A DNA stretch of 35,109 nt from Candidatus Sulfotelmatobacter kueseliae (GCA_900290255.1 OMOD01000140.1:59305-94413), one strand, 5' to 3'. Shown: positions 27,450-35,001, counted from the stretch's first letter. Notes: a model not told the origin generated them from the letters alone. Program-made: numbers and translations.

Positions 27450-28166
27450 TTACTTGTTGTCTTCTTTTGCTTCGGCAATCTTGGCTTGTTGGCCTGCCTC
27501 GGACACGGCTTTCAGGAATGAATCGGCGCTTCGCGGAGTCACCGCTTTCCCAGAAAGGATGTTGCGAAACATCATGTGCTTGCCGTAAATCGCGCGAGTG
27601 GAGTCGTTATCCTGCTCCACGACCGCCCCTTCCAGGGTCAGGCCGGCGAACACGCCCTTGGAGCGCGAGTAGGTCAGCATTTCGGTGTTCATCTTCCAGT
27701 CCGTTCCTGCGGAAGCATGACGGCCTACCGGGCCCGCTGCAACCGATCCTTCACCGGTCAGTTCGAACTTGCTGGAGAGAAGATGTTGGAGGCCCTGGTC
27801 GTTCATGACCAGCATGACCAGGTCCACGCCTTCAACTCCGATCTGCAACCCCCAACTTCCACCGCCCACCGACACGAATGCGGGTGCGCTCCAGCCTTCG
27901 GCGGTACGGCAAGTCGCCACGCCGCGTCCGTGCTTGCCGCCAAAGATGAATCCACCTTTGATCAAGTCTGGTACGACGAGGATGCACTTTGCATTGCTCA
28001 ACACTTCTTCCGGGATGCCTTTGTCTGGGGTCGCCATGATGGCGTGCAGAACATCGACGGAGGAGTCCAGGCGTGCGACTGAGTCCTCACGAGCCGAACC
28101 GGCCCACGCACACGTTCCAGCCAGGCCTATGAAGCCCATCAACAGCACTGACATTGTCTTTTTCAC
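27450..28166 (-). CDS. Ysc84/SYLF-domain lipid-binding protein
   Basis: 238 residues with signal peptide MKKTMSVLLMGFIGLAGTCAWA. The SYLF domain follows: IPEEVLSNAKCILVVPDL, GGFIFGGKHGRGVATCR, APAFVSVGGGSWGLQIG, VDLVMLVMN and the C-terminal YSRSKGVFAGLTLEGAVV. SYLF proteins bind phosphoinositides in eukaryotes; the bacterial secreted forms are of unknown use. The start is GTG with AAAGGAA 7 nt upstream. A GAGCAATT motif lies about 135 nt upstream on the same strand. Confidence 0.92.
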   Translation of the reverse strand: MKKTMSVLLMGFIGLAGTCAWAGSAREDSVARLDSSVDVLHAIMATPDKGIPEEVLSNAKCILVVPDLIKGGFIFGGKHGRGVATCRTAEGWSAPAFVSVGGGSWGLQIGVEGVDLVMLVMNDQGLQHLLSSKFELTGEGSVAAGPVGRHASAGTDWKMNTEMLTYSRSKGVFAGLTLEGAVVEQDNDSTRAIYGKHMMFRNILSGKAVTPRSADSFLKAVSEAGQQAKIAEAKEDNK

Positions 28167-28353
28167 GAATGGTTCCTTTCGGATCTGCGGAACTAAGAGG
28201 AGAGAACTTCAGATGGCTGACTTAGTTCAGAGGACCTGAAAGAGAGAGAAGAAGTGCTCGTCTCTGCAATCATGATCGCTCAGCCGGAAAGCAATAGCTG
28301 GTCTGAATTGCTCAGTTTAAAGTTGCGCTCCTTAATACTACCTGTGTGTCCTC

Positions 28354-28410
28354 TGGCTGCGACCCATGCATCTGTCCGAAAAACGAGCAATTTGCACAGA
28401 ATTGCCGGGG
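28354..28410 (+). repeat. 57-nt repeated element, copy 1
   Basis: TGGCTGCGAC..ATGCAT..TG followed by AAACGAGCA and TTTGCACAGAAT..GCC. It aligns with 29737-29794 at 45 of 57 positions plus one gap, counted by eye. Confidence 0.7.
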
Positions 28411-28504
28411 TAACCTTCTCGGGACGCCCGCAGGACGAATCCTCATGCACGCTGAGGTGTTCGGGATTCGACCTTATCCCTGATCGCCACCATTTATTCA
28501 CATG

Positions 28505-28522
28505 TGAGCTATCTTGCTCAGA
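28505..28522 (+). promoter_or_regulatory. TGAGC-N6-GCTCA dyad, copy 1
   Basis: TGAGCTATCTTGCTCAGA, identical over 18 nt to 31763-31780. Lies 288 nt before the 28810 start. Confidence 0.5.
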
Positions 28523-28809
28523 CGCACAAGCCCGGACCTGTCATTCTTCTTGTACTGACTGTGGGTGCGAGACGCGACGTTTGAGTCGCAGTTCTCATTC
28601 TTAAGCTGGTCGTCGGTGGCCCGAACAGGTCAACGACCAAGCGACTACGAGCCAATCAGCGTCCTTCATCCGCGTTTGCCGCCAAACCTTGCGGCGAACA
28701 CGATTCGACTCCAAGGGTTCCCGACAATCGAAATCAGGGCAACATCCCAGGCGGATGAGGGATGTTAGCCCGCGAAACTCAGCTCGCGAAACAAGGAAGG
28801 TCAAAGACT

Positions 28810-29004
28810 ATGCCGTTAATTCAACTCCTGGAAGTTCTCATCGTGGTGGGTGTTCTCTTGTGGCTGGTGAATCGCTTCATCCCCATGCAGTCATCCATCA
28901 AGTCAATCTTGAACGGTGTTGTGGTCATCGCCGTGGTTCTGTGGGTGCTCAATGTTTTTGGGCTCTTTCATTCACTTTCCAATATTCACGTCGGAAAAGG
29001 TTGA
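28810..29004 (+). CDS. Thivi_2564-type small membrane protein
   Basis: 64 residues, nearly all in two TM helices: IQLLEVLIVVGVLLWLVNRF, then IPMQSSIKSILNGVVVIAVV. The RFIPM..SIK.ILN pattern is the signature I know for this small family. The ATG at 28810 has AGGAAGG 10-16 nt upstream; the longer ORF from 28762 adds a non-homologous head. Function unknown. Confidence 0.85.
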   Translation: MPLIQLLEVLIVVGVLLWLVNRFIPMQSSIKSILNGVVVIAVVLWVLNVFGLFHSLSNIHVGKG

Positions 29005-29111
29005 GAACATCTCGGGTCTGGCGACGCGATCAGTAGGCCGGTCAGTGAATCACAGGACGCGTACAGTACGTCAACAATCAAACAGCTATTCGATAACGGA
29101 GGCAGCACTTC

Positions 29112-29657
29112 ATGAAACTCGTTGGAGCTATCAGCACAGCAGTTCTCTCTTTGTCCCTCGGAGTTGGTATTCCGGCATACGCACAACAGGAACAGCACGA
29201 ACAACAGGAAGAAAACAAGGACAAGCCTGCGCAGGAGAAAGAGAAGAAGGCGCAACCAGAGAAATCCGTAAAGCCAGAGGAGAAAAGCGCTCAGCAGGAG
29301 AAAAACGTCAAGCCAGAAGAGAACAATGTTCGGGAAGAGAAGAACAGCAAGCCAGAAGAGAAAAACGCGCAGCAACAGGGCAAGTCCGGGCAGAACGAGC
29401 AGCACGCTGCTGGTGGCCGCATTCCCGCCGACCGTTACAAGGCCAATTTCGGACGCGAACATAGCTTTCGCGTCAGCGAAGGCGATTACCGCAATCACCG
29501 CTTCCAATACGGCGGCTATTGGTTCGGGTTCGAGTCTGTCTGGCCGAGCAATTGGCTGTACACGCAAGACGTTTATGTGATCGAAATTGACGGTGTGTAC
29601 TACCTGTGTAACGCGAACTATCCAGGCGTGAACATTACGCTCAGCATCACGCTGTAG
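29112..29657 (+). CDS. Secreted protein with Glu/Lys/Gln-rich repeats and compact C-terminal domain
   Basis: 181 residues: signal peptide (LVGAISTAVLSLSLGVGIPAYA), then about 75 residues of low complexity built of KPEEK.AQQEKN-like units (KPEEKSAQQEKNVKPEENN recurs with variation), then an aromatic C-terminal domain of about 80 residues (IPADRYKANFGREHSFRV, GGYWFGFESVWPSNW, YVIEIDGVYYLCN). Not a named family to my knowledge; the C-terminal domain recurs in acidobacterial secreted proteins (recollection). GGAGG 9 nt before the ATG. Probably periplasmic, with the linker spanning or binding the wall. Confidence 0.75.
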   Translation: MKLVGAISTAVLSLSLGVGIPAYAQQEQHEQQEENKDKPAQEKEKKAQPEKSVKPEEKSAQQEKNVKPEENNVREEKNSKPEEKNAQQQGKSGQNEQHAAGGRIPADRYKANFGREHSFRVSEGDYRNHRFQYGGYWFGFESVWPSNWLYTQDVYVIEIDGVYYLCNANYPGVNITLSITL

Positions 29658-29683
29658 CTCGGCCATTCCCAGTTCATGATGTG

Positions 29684-29705
29684 CGCGGGCCGCTTTCGGC
29701 CCGCG
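29684..29705 (+). terminator. Strong hairpin after the Glu/Lys-rich protein gene
   Basis: CGCGGGCCG-CTTT-CGGCCCGCG, nine perfect GC pairs, 27 nt after the stop. No U-run follows, so it may be a transcript-end stabiliser rather than a canonical terminator. Confidence 0.55.
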
Positions 29706-29736
29706 ACTGTTGTGCTCCTCCTATCCGTGTGGGGAG

Positions 29737-29794
29737 TGGCTGCGACGGATGCATTTGCCTACCAAACGAGCACTTTTGCACAGAATGGCCAGGA
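29737..29794 (+). repeat. 57-nt repeated element, copy 2
   Basis: Second copy of the element at 28354, containing GAGCACTTTTGCACAGA (29768-29784). It lies 139 nt before the 29933 start. A sigma-54-like TGGCGC-N5-TTGTT is seen at 29843, weak. Confidence 0.7.
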
Positions 29795-29932
29795 TTGACG
29801 TGTCATCGTGACTTGTCAGGTTAAGAAGAGTGATTTTCCGGTTGGCGCTTTGGTTGTTATCGCTTGAGCTCTTTGCGACCAGTTGGTGCTGCGCCTGGTT
29901 GGGCAGCGATTCAGAGAAACGCGGATGTGACT

Positions 29933-30133
29933 ATGGATAGTGTCTTGCATCGGATCGTTGTCGGTGTTCGTAGCCTGCGTGCTTTCATAGCTGCTTCACT
30001 GAGGAAGTCGATTGGAATGGAAGCACATGTCGGCGATTTCGCGTCCCAGCGGATGTGCCCCTTTTGTGGACTCATCACGCCGCGCTATGAAACATGTTGC
30101 CTGGAGTGCGGCAGGACGCTCAAACCAGCTTAA
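29933..30133 (+). CDS. Small protein with C-terminal zinc ribbon
   Basis: 66 residues (from ATG 29933; a TTG at 29864 would add 23). Basic helical N-terminus (LHRIVVGVRSLRAFIAASLR), then MCPFCGLITPRYETCCLECG: C-x2-C...C-x2-C ribbon. It ends 22 nt from the stop of the convergent response-regulator gene, which also ends in a ribbon. No SD of note. Role unknown. Confidence 0.55.
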   Translation: MDSVLHRIVVGVRSLRAFIAASLRKSIGMEAHVGDFASQRMCPFCGLITPRYETCCLECGRTLKPA

Positions 30134-30155
30134 ACGCCGAGGAACCGAGCGGAGC

Positions 30156-31175
30156 CTACGCGAACGCTTCAAGCCCAGACTGAGCCGGTGGTTGGATAAA
30201 GTAGCGGTTCATGCATCGGCAAAAACGGCACGGTACTTCAAGAATGTCCCTGACGTTTCCCTCGATCAGGTTCATGGGGAAAGCCCGCAGGCACTCCGCA
30301 CAGGTCAGCATCACGTAAGGCATTCCCTGAGAATCGTTGCCATTGCGCGAGATCCAGACCGGAGCACGATCTCGATAATGCTCACTGCTTCGTGCTGGAG
30401 CCGTACGAAGCAATCCTTGAATGGTCCTAAACAGATTCCTGGGTTGGCTACCTTTGGCGAAAAAGCCATCCGCGATCACGCCAAAGGGGACCTCTTCGCC
30501 TATGTAGGCGCCACTCATTGCAACGGTTGATATTTGGGGAAAACGACGGCGAACCACCGAGAGCAGCTCAAAACCTGACATGCCCGGCATATCGAGGTCG
30601 GAGAGTACTACGTCTGGCAGCGTGTTTCTCAACTGGGAGAGCGCGCGGAATCCATCTTCCGCTACGACGACATCGTATCCAGCCGACACCAGCGAGGTTG
30701 CAACGCTCTCACGGACACTCGGGTCGTCGTCGACTACCAGGATCTGGCGTCTTGCAGGGTTGGAGATGATCTCTCCCAATGGAGGCATTGCCTGTTCTGC
30801 ACAAGCTCCGTCGTGTTGCGGGCCAGGTCTGGTTTGCAGTACGGAGTGAACGGTGGCTAAGAGGAAGGGAGGCCCGTCGGACTTGGTCACGAGCGCATCC
30901 ACTGATTTCAGGCCGTCCTGGGGCAACTCCAAGCTCTCGGCAAGCATGACAATCGGAAGCCACGGCCTGACCTTCTTGATCTCTTCCGCAACGGCGGCGC
31001 CATCCAGGAGGCCCAGGTGGTACTCGAGAATAACTGCGTCCACTGACTGCGACATCAACAGCCGCAAACCATGGCTTCCATGAGTTGCCGTGATCAGTGC
31101 GTAGCCCTTTTCCTTCAACACGTTCAGTTGGGGTGGATCCCGGTGTATGCACAGGAGTGTGCTAGCGGCAGCCAT
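30156..31175 (-). CDS. Response regulator: pseudo-receiver, receiver, C-terminal zinc ribbon
   Basis: 339 residues. First receiver-like domain (1-115) has Glu51 in AVILEYHLG where the phospho-Asp should be and keeps a Lys98 (LVTKSD). Second receiver (143-255) is complete: acidic DDD 149-151, phospho-Asp193 in LSDLDMPGMSG, Ser221 in AMSG and Lys241 in FFAKGS. The C-terminus has Cys292/295 and Cys316/319 (TCAECLRAF, VPCRFCRCM), likely a zinc ribbon. No HTH or enzymatic output domain. It probably works by protein contact. The ATG has AGGA close upstream. A GAGCAATA motif lies 37 nt upstream. No histidine kinase is in the window. Confidence 0.85.
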   Translation of the reverse strand: MAAASTLLCIHRDPPQLNVLKEKGYALITATHGSHGLRLLMSQSVDAVILEYHLGLLDGAAVAEEIKKVRPWLPIVMLAESLELPQDGLKSVDALVTKSDGPPFLLATVHSVLQTRPGPQHDGACAEQAMPPLGEIISNPARRQILVVDDDPSVRESVATSLVSAGYDVVVAEDGFRALSQLRNTLPDVVLSDLDMPGMSGFELLSVVRRRFPQISTVAMSGAYIGEEVPFGVIADGFFAKGSQPRNLFRTIQGLLRTAPARSSEHYRDRAPVWISRNGNDSQGMPYVMLTCAECLRAFPMNLIEGNVRDILEVPCRFCRCMNRYFIQPPAQSGLEAFA

Positions 31176-31211
31176 TCTTTCCTATAAGATAAGGGAAAGC
31201 TATTCCGCCTG

Positions 31212-31228
31212 TCTGCTCACTATTGCTC
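31212..31228 (-). promoter_or_regulatory. GAGCAAT motif upstream of the response regulator gene
   Basis: Minus strand GAGCAATAGTGAGCAGA, 15 of 17 matches to the plus-strand motif at 31373-31389 (GAGCAATTGTGAACAGA). See the findings for the full set. Confidence 0.5.
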
Positions 31229-31372
31229 ACAATTCGAGCGGGACGACCGGTGCCTTATGTCCAACTTCAGCCCTGAATACCTGTATCTTTGGACTCAGCC
31301 TCCAGAAACCGGCCGTTACGTTACTTTGTCCGCTGGTTCCGAGGCTGCTTTGTACCCCGCGATACTGAATCC

Positions 31373-31389
31373 GAGCAATTGTGAACAGA
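31373..31389 (+). promoter_or_regulatory. GAGCAATT motif upstream of the 31450 gene
   Basis: GAGCAATTGTGAACAGA, ends 60 nt before the ATG at 31450. Confidence 0.5.
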
Positions 31390-31449
31390 CCCGTCACGCT
31401 CGGAACCGTAGCATGGGCCGGAGATCTCTTCACCCTCGGGAGGACAACC

Positions 31450-31734
31450 ATGAGAAAACATTACCTTCACCTCTCCGTCTACCCTTGTGACGCATGCGCC
31501 GGCCCAGTCATCGCCGGCTCCACGGCCGCTCGCGAAAATGAAATATCGAAAGAGACCGACATCCGGCAAGTGGGAGCCATCTGCCTGTCGTGTGGCCATC
31601 GGCAAAGCGAGGCGACGGCACCAGCCCGCACCCGGCATTTCCTGCCGATGGAATGGGCACCTGCAGATGCAATCGAGGTTTCGCATTTGACCACCGCTTT
31701 TGTGGAAGCACTCAATCGCGCAGAACTGCATTGA
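31450..31734 (+). CDS. Small zinc-ribbon protein
   Basis: 94 residues: YPCDACAGPVIAGSTA near the start and GAICLSCGHRQSEA in the middle form C-x2-C...C-x2-C. The C-terminal region (EWAPADAIEVSHLTTAFVEA) is helical. GGAGG 6 nt before the ATG decides this start over an in-frame ATG at 31381. No family recognised. Confidence 0.7.
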   Translation: MRKHYLHLSVYPCDACAGPVIAGSTAARENEISKETDIRQVGAICLSCGHRQSEATAPARTRHFLPMEWAPADAIEVSHLTTAFVEALNRAELH

Positions 31735-31762
31735 GGGACCTCGAACGGCAAAGACCTCAGAC

Positions 31763-31780
31763 TGAGCTATCTTGCTCAGA
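31763..31780 (+). promoter_or_regulatory. TGAGC-N6-GCTCA dyad, copy 2
   Basis: TGAGCTATCTTGCTCAGA, the same 18 nt as 28505-28522, 162 nt before the WxPGxW-protein start. Confidence 0.5.
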
Positions 31781-31941
31781 TTGCGATCCCCCGAAAGTGA
31801 GAAGGTTTCTATCAGAACCGTTTGCCAACGGGACAGACTGTTGAGTACGTCTCGTGCGGAAAACATCTCCCTCCATCCGCGCAGCCCGCAGCAGCACAGC
31901 ATCACCGGGCACGCGAAGGAGCATCGGGCAAAGGAATCACA

Positions 31942-33003
31942 ATGCGTATCATCCGTTCCATTCGTTCTCCGCTGTTTGCTCTCGTGCTGCTCGCCATGTC
32001 GGCGGCAACCTACGCGCAAATCAGTATCTCCGTTTCATTCGCCCCGCCGGAATTGCCGGTCTACGAGCAACCTCTTTGTCCCGGCGATGGTTATCTGTGG
32101 ACGCCCGGATATTGGGCCTACGCCGACAACGACTACGGTTACTACTGGGTCCCGGGCACGTGGGTCATGGCTCCTGAACCCGGTCTGCTCTGGACTCCCG
32201 CTTACTGGGGCTGGGGCGGCAACGGATTCGTTTATTACGAAGGCTACTGGGGTCAGCAGGTGGGCTTCTATGGAGGCATCAGTTACGGCTACGGATACTT
32301 CGGTGAGGGCTTCCAAGGCGGACGTTGGCAGAATGGACAGTTTTACTACAACCGTTCGGTGAGCAACGTGAACGTCACCAATATCCGCAATGTATACAAC
32401 ACGACGGTGATCAACAACACCACCATCAACCGCGTCAGTTACAACGGTGGCGCTGGCGGGATCACCGCGCGTCCAACGTCTCAGCAACTGTCAGCGGCGC
32501 AGGAGAGGCACATCCCCCCGGTCGCTGCGCAGACGCAACACGCGCAGGCCGCACGCTCCAACCCCGAGCAGCGGGCGTCCGTGAACCACGGCACGCCAGC
32601 AGTCGCTGCTACTCCCAAACCTGGAGCATTCAGTGACGGCGCTGTTGCACACGCGAAACCAACAGGAACGCCCTATAACGCCCCGGTGAATCGTGCCGCG
32701 GTCCAGCCACCGGCCAATACACCGGCCGTTCGTCCAGAGAACAACGCTGCTCGCTCCGATCAGCCTGCGCCGAAGAATCAGATTGAGTCGAACCATGCAC
32801 CGGCAGCCCAGCCGAACAACCGGCCAGAGCCTAACCGGAACGAGCCTGCTCAGCGACCGGCGACTCCACCTCCGAGCGGGCGTTCGCAATCCGAGCCCAA
32901 GACTCCCTCGGAACCGCGTCCGGAAGCGCAACAACCACAGCACGAGAAGCCCGCGCCCTCGAAGCCGGAAGAGGAGAAGTCTGAGGAAGAAAAGCCGAAA
33001 TAA
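31942..33003 (+). CDS. Secreted WxPGxW-repeat (YXWQ-type) protein with Pro/Asn/Glu-rich tail
   Basis: 353 residues from the ATG at 31942 (AAGGA upstream); the longer ORF from 31822 has no signal at its head. Signal peptide SPLFALVLLAMSAATYA. Repeats: LWTPGYWAYADNDYGYYWVP, WVPGTWVMAPEPG, LWTPAYWGWGG, VYYEGYWG, FQGGRW. Then an NVTNIRNVYNTTVINNTTIN segment like beta-helix turns, and a disordered P/N/E/K-rich tail (about 170 residues). Such proteins are taken to be envelope or surface proteins; function unproved. A clear terminator follows. Confidence 0.88.
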   Translation: MRIIRSIRSPLFALVLLAMSAATYAQISISVSFAPPELPVYEQPLCPGDGYLWTPGYWAYADNDYGYYWVPGTWVMAPEPGLLWTPAYWGWGGNGFVYYEGYWGQQVGFYGGISYGYGYFGEGFQGGRWQNGQFYYNRSVSNVNVTNIRNVYNTTVINNTTINRVSYNGGAGGITARPTSQQLSAAQERHIPPVAAQTQHAQAARSNPEQRASVNHGTPAVAATPKPGAFSDGAVAHAKPTGTPYNAPVNRAAVQPPANTPAVRPENNAARSDQPAPKNQIESNHAPAAQPNNRPEPNRNEPAQRPATPPPSGRSQSEPKTPSEPRPEAQQPQHEKPAPSKPEEEKSEEEKPK

Positions 33004-33041
33004 AACAGAAGACGCAGTGAAACAACGGTTATTCAATATCC

Positions 33042-33077
33042 TGGGCATCCTTGAATTTCAAGGGTGCCCATTTTCTT
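33042..33077 (+). terminator. Rho-independent terminator
   Basis: TGGGCATCCTTGAA-T-TTCAAGGGTGCCCA, 14-bp stem with one G-U pair, then TTTTCTT. It ends the WxPGxW-protein gene before the convergent crp-like gene. Confidence 0.9.
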
Positions 33078-33087
33078 GCCGGCTAAT

Positions 33088-33753
33088 CTAGTCGTGCAGC
33101 ACGACGTTGAGCAGCGAGCTGTGGACCTGCAGCGCGCCTTCGGAGCCACCAGCATAGTGAATGAAACCCAGCTTCCTGAATCGATTCATGAAGAAGCTGA
33201 CTCGCGAGCGGGTCGTCCCAACCATCTCGGCCAGCGTCTCCTGGCTCATCTTGGGGACCACGGTTTCAGGAATGCCGTCCTTGCCAAAATGAGCCAGCAA
33301 GAGAAGAACTCGGGCCAGTCTCTTTTCGCTGGAGTTGAACAGTTGGTCAACCAGATCCTCTTCGTAGCGGATATTGCGCGCCAGCAAATACGCCACGAAC
33401 ATTTCAGACAAGGTCGGTTCGCGGTGGAGTGCATCCATCATCGCCTTCTTCTCCACCCGCAGAATCTCGCAATCGGTCATCGCAACCGCGGAGCCCATTC
33501 GCAGGAGCTGACCTGCCAATGAGCCTTCACCGAAGAAGTTCCCTTCGCTCACGATCGCGATCGTCGCTTCCTTCCCGATCTTGGATACGACGGTGAGTCT
33601 GACTTTGCCTTTCTGGACATAAAAAACAGCATCCGCTCCGTCGCCTTGCGCAAATATCAATTGCTTCTTCGGAACAGACAGAATCTTCCTGCCATCCCCA
33701 ATGGTCGCAAGGAAGATGCTGGGGTCGAATCCGCCGTTTTTCTTGACTGCCAA
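33088..33753 (-). CDS. Crp/Fnr-family transcriptional regulator
   Basis: 221 residues: an N-terminal cyclic-nucleotide-binding-like beta-roll (LIFAQGDGADAVFYVQKGKV, then NFFGEGSLAGQLLRMGSAVA) and a C-terminal winged HTH (MSQETLAEMVGTTRSRVSFF). No Fnr-type cysteine set, so not an oxygen-sensing Fnr. The start is a TTG, since the frame upstream closes at a TAG after 15 nt; a -10-like TATACT lies at 33779-33774. Ligand unknown. Confidence 0.92.
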   Translation of the reverse strand: MAVKKNGGFDPSIFLATIGDGRKILSVPKKQLIFAQGDGADAVFYVQKGKVRLTVVSKIGKEATIAIVSEGNFFGEGSLAGQLLRMGSAVAMTDCEILRVEKKAMMDALHREPTLSEMFVAYLLARNIRYEEDLVDQLFNSSEKRLARVLLLLAHFGKDGIPETVVPKMSQETLAEMVGTTRSRVSFFMNRFRKLGFIHYAGGSEGALQVHSSLLNVVLHD

Positions 33754-33912
33754 CGCAGGACTCAGCCTCTATTAGTATAGTCCCCCGATGCAAGAGCGGT
33801 TCCCCGATAGGGCCAGTTCACACGGAATCGTCCACGCCCTCATTCAGCGAAGTTTGCCGTCAGCCGGCGAGTTCCAGAAGAAGTGTTCACTTTTGAGCAG
33901 TTTCTGCAACAC

Positions 33913-34104
33913 TCACTTTTCCAAGGCCGCCAAGCGGCGGTCGCGATGCGGGTCTGTTCGGGGCAGACCCGTGCTGAGTTCGCACTTTTCGCCCGGCTTC
34001 GCGCCACACGTGGGACAACGAACCGCCAGCGCTTCCTTTTGTGTGATTTTCATGCCTACACAATGCGCGGTAATTCGCCAATTAAGATGGTCAATTGTGA
34101 CCAT
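33913..34104 (-). CDS. Small zinc-finger protein (CPxCGAxPGxxC type)
   Basis: 63 residues; the C-terminal finger VRCPTCGAKPGEKCELSTG, then H in DPHRDRR gives C-x2-C-x7-C...H, a type common in actinobacteriophage and mobile DNA proteins and in small acidobacterial proteins. The ATG at 34104 has GGAGG 8 nt upstream; the longer ORF start at 34329 has none. Role unknown, nucleic acid binding plausible. Confidence 0.75.
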   Translation of the reverse strand: MVTIDHLNWRITAHCVGMKITQKEALAVRCPTCGAKPGEKCELSTGLPRTDPHRDRRLAALEK

Positions 34105-34232
34105 TTCGCAATCCTCCGCGAGGCGCATTATCTCTGTAGAAAAGGTGGGAGACCAGCGCTGGAATTTGCGGCCGCAAATGTAATCCGATGACAGCCGCGT
34201 TTTCCCTGGACCCCTTTTCCAGGAGCGATCCC

Positions 34233-34457
34233 ATGTTCCACCAATTTGCCACGAACGCAAACAAATCCCCCGAGCCGCCACGGACACACGCAGGAGCGCC
34301 GCTTGAGTCGGAGCGCGCCAAACAGCCACCGCTGCTGCCTGAGGCTCCTTATGAGCCTTACGCTGAAAAGCCGGCGATGCCTAATCTTCCATATAAACCT
34401 TACGCCGAGAAGCCTGCGCTGCCTGAATCTCCTTACGAGCCTTACAAAGGCATGTGA
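34233..34457 (+). CDS. Small Pro/Tyr repeat protein (PYEPYAEKP)
   Basis: 74 residues from ATG 34233 (AGGAG, 7-nt spacing; the upstream ATG at 34188 has none). After a polar head, 14-residue repeats follow: PYEPYAEKPAMPNL, PYKPYAEKPALPES, PYEPYKGM. No signal peptide or TM. Not recognised; extended proline-rich surface or binding peptide is a guess. Confidence 0.6.
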   Translation: MFHQFATNANKSPEPPRTHAGAPLESERAKQPPLLPEAPYEPYAEKPAMPNLPYKPYAEKPALPESPYEPYKGM

Positions 34458-34758
34458 CTGCCGGGCCAAGATCCGTCGAGCAGAGGGGCGAAGTTTGGGC
34501 AGCCGGCAGGCCGTGACAACCTCTTCAATAAGTCTGCCGATGTGAGCAATTCTGAACAGTCATAAGAGTGGACAAATAGTAATGTCAAAATTGCTCTACT
34601 TCAACAGTCGCCCAAAAAGGCGGACAGCCCTTCGGGGCGGGCGTGGGTCAGTGAGGGCTAGGTTGGCGTTCGACCCTCACACCGGCTCCGGTTTGGTAGT
34701 GCGCCGTCGTCTCGACGGGCGCAGGCTTGTCAGAGCGTCGTTCGCAGTGGAGGTTGCT
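34458..34758. other. Intergenic region with inverted GAGCAATT motifs
   Basis: No gene with an SD. GAGCAATTCTGA (34544-34555) and TCAAAATTGCTC (34585-34596) form an inverted pair, 12 nt each with one mismatch. The ORF from 34582 has a repetitive Arg-rich head and is rejected in favour of ATG 34759. Confidence 0.55.
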
Positions 34759-35001
34759 ATGAACACGAACGAAAGGCAGCTCGCGATATCCCTGCTAGAA
34801 AGTATAAGAGAAGACGTGACTTATGCGCGCCTCAACAATGGGAGTCGTATCCTCGACGTAGCCGATCTCCGCCAATACATCTATGAACAGATCGGCCGAA
34901 TTAGGACAAACGCGTATTTCGAGGGGGCGCTATACGGCAATAGCGATGGCAAGGGACAAGCTATCAAGAGTAACGGCCACAATGGGAAGGCCTATCTCTA
35001 G
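34759..35001 (+). CDS. Small protein of unknown function
   Basis: 80 residues: NERQLAISLLESIREDVTYA, then DVADLRQYIYEQIGRIRTNA, ending in a Gly/Asn/Lys-rich tail. Mostly helical by look, no TM, no Cys. GGAGG 5 nt before the ATG at 34759 decides the start. Nothing recognisable follows up to the window end. Confidence 0.65.
   Translation: MNTNERQLAISLLESIREDVTYARLNNGSRILDVADLRQYIYEQIGRIRTNAYFEGALYGNSDGKGQAIKSNGHNGKAYL

Larger units (their letters stand above)
28167..28809. other. 643-nt intergenic region with repeated motifs, no gene supported
   Basis: Divergent promoter region between the Ysc84 gene and the Thivi_2564-type gene. It holds one copy of a 57-nt element (28354-28410), a plus-strand motif GAGCAATTTGCACAGA (28385-28400), a minus-strand GAGCAATTCAGAC (28313-28301) and the dyad TGAGCTATCTTGCTCAGA (28505-28522). 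Open frames here (for example 28254-28604) have no SD and Cys/Ser-rich non-protein-like composition. Confidence 0.6.

Noticed and set aside
28254..28604. 116-residue plus-strand frame in the large intergenic region
   Set aside because: No SD, Cys/Ser/Arg-rich without pattern, and it runs through repeated regulatory-looking elements.
31334..31349. Sigma-54-like TGGTTC-N5-CTGCT before the 31450 gene
   Set aside because: Only GG and GC at the right distance fit; it lies upstream of the GAGCAATT motif, the wrong order for an enhancer-promoter pair; chance is likely.
31257..31490. 77-residue plus-strand frame
   Set aside because: Overlaps the start of the zinc-ribbon gene at 31450, which has a far better SD; no motif.
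33788..34191. Two plus-strand frames opposite the zinc-finger gene
   Set aside because: The minus-strand frame carries the CPTCGAKPGEKC finger and a proper SD; the plus frames are shadows.
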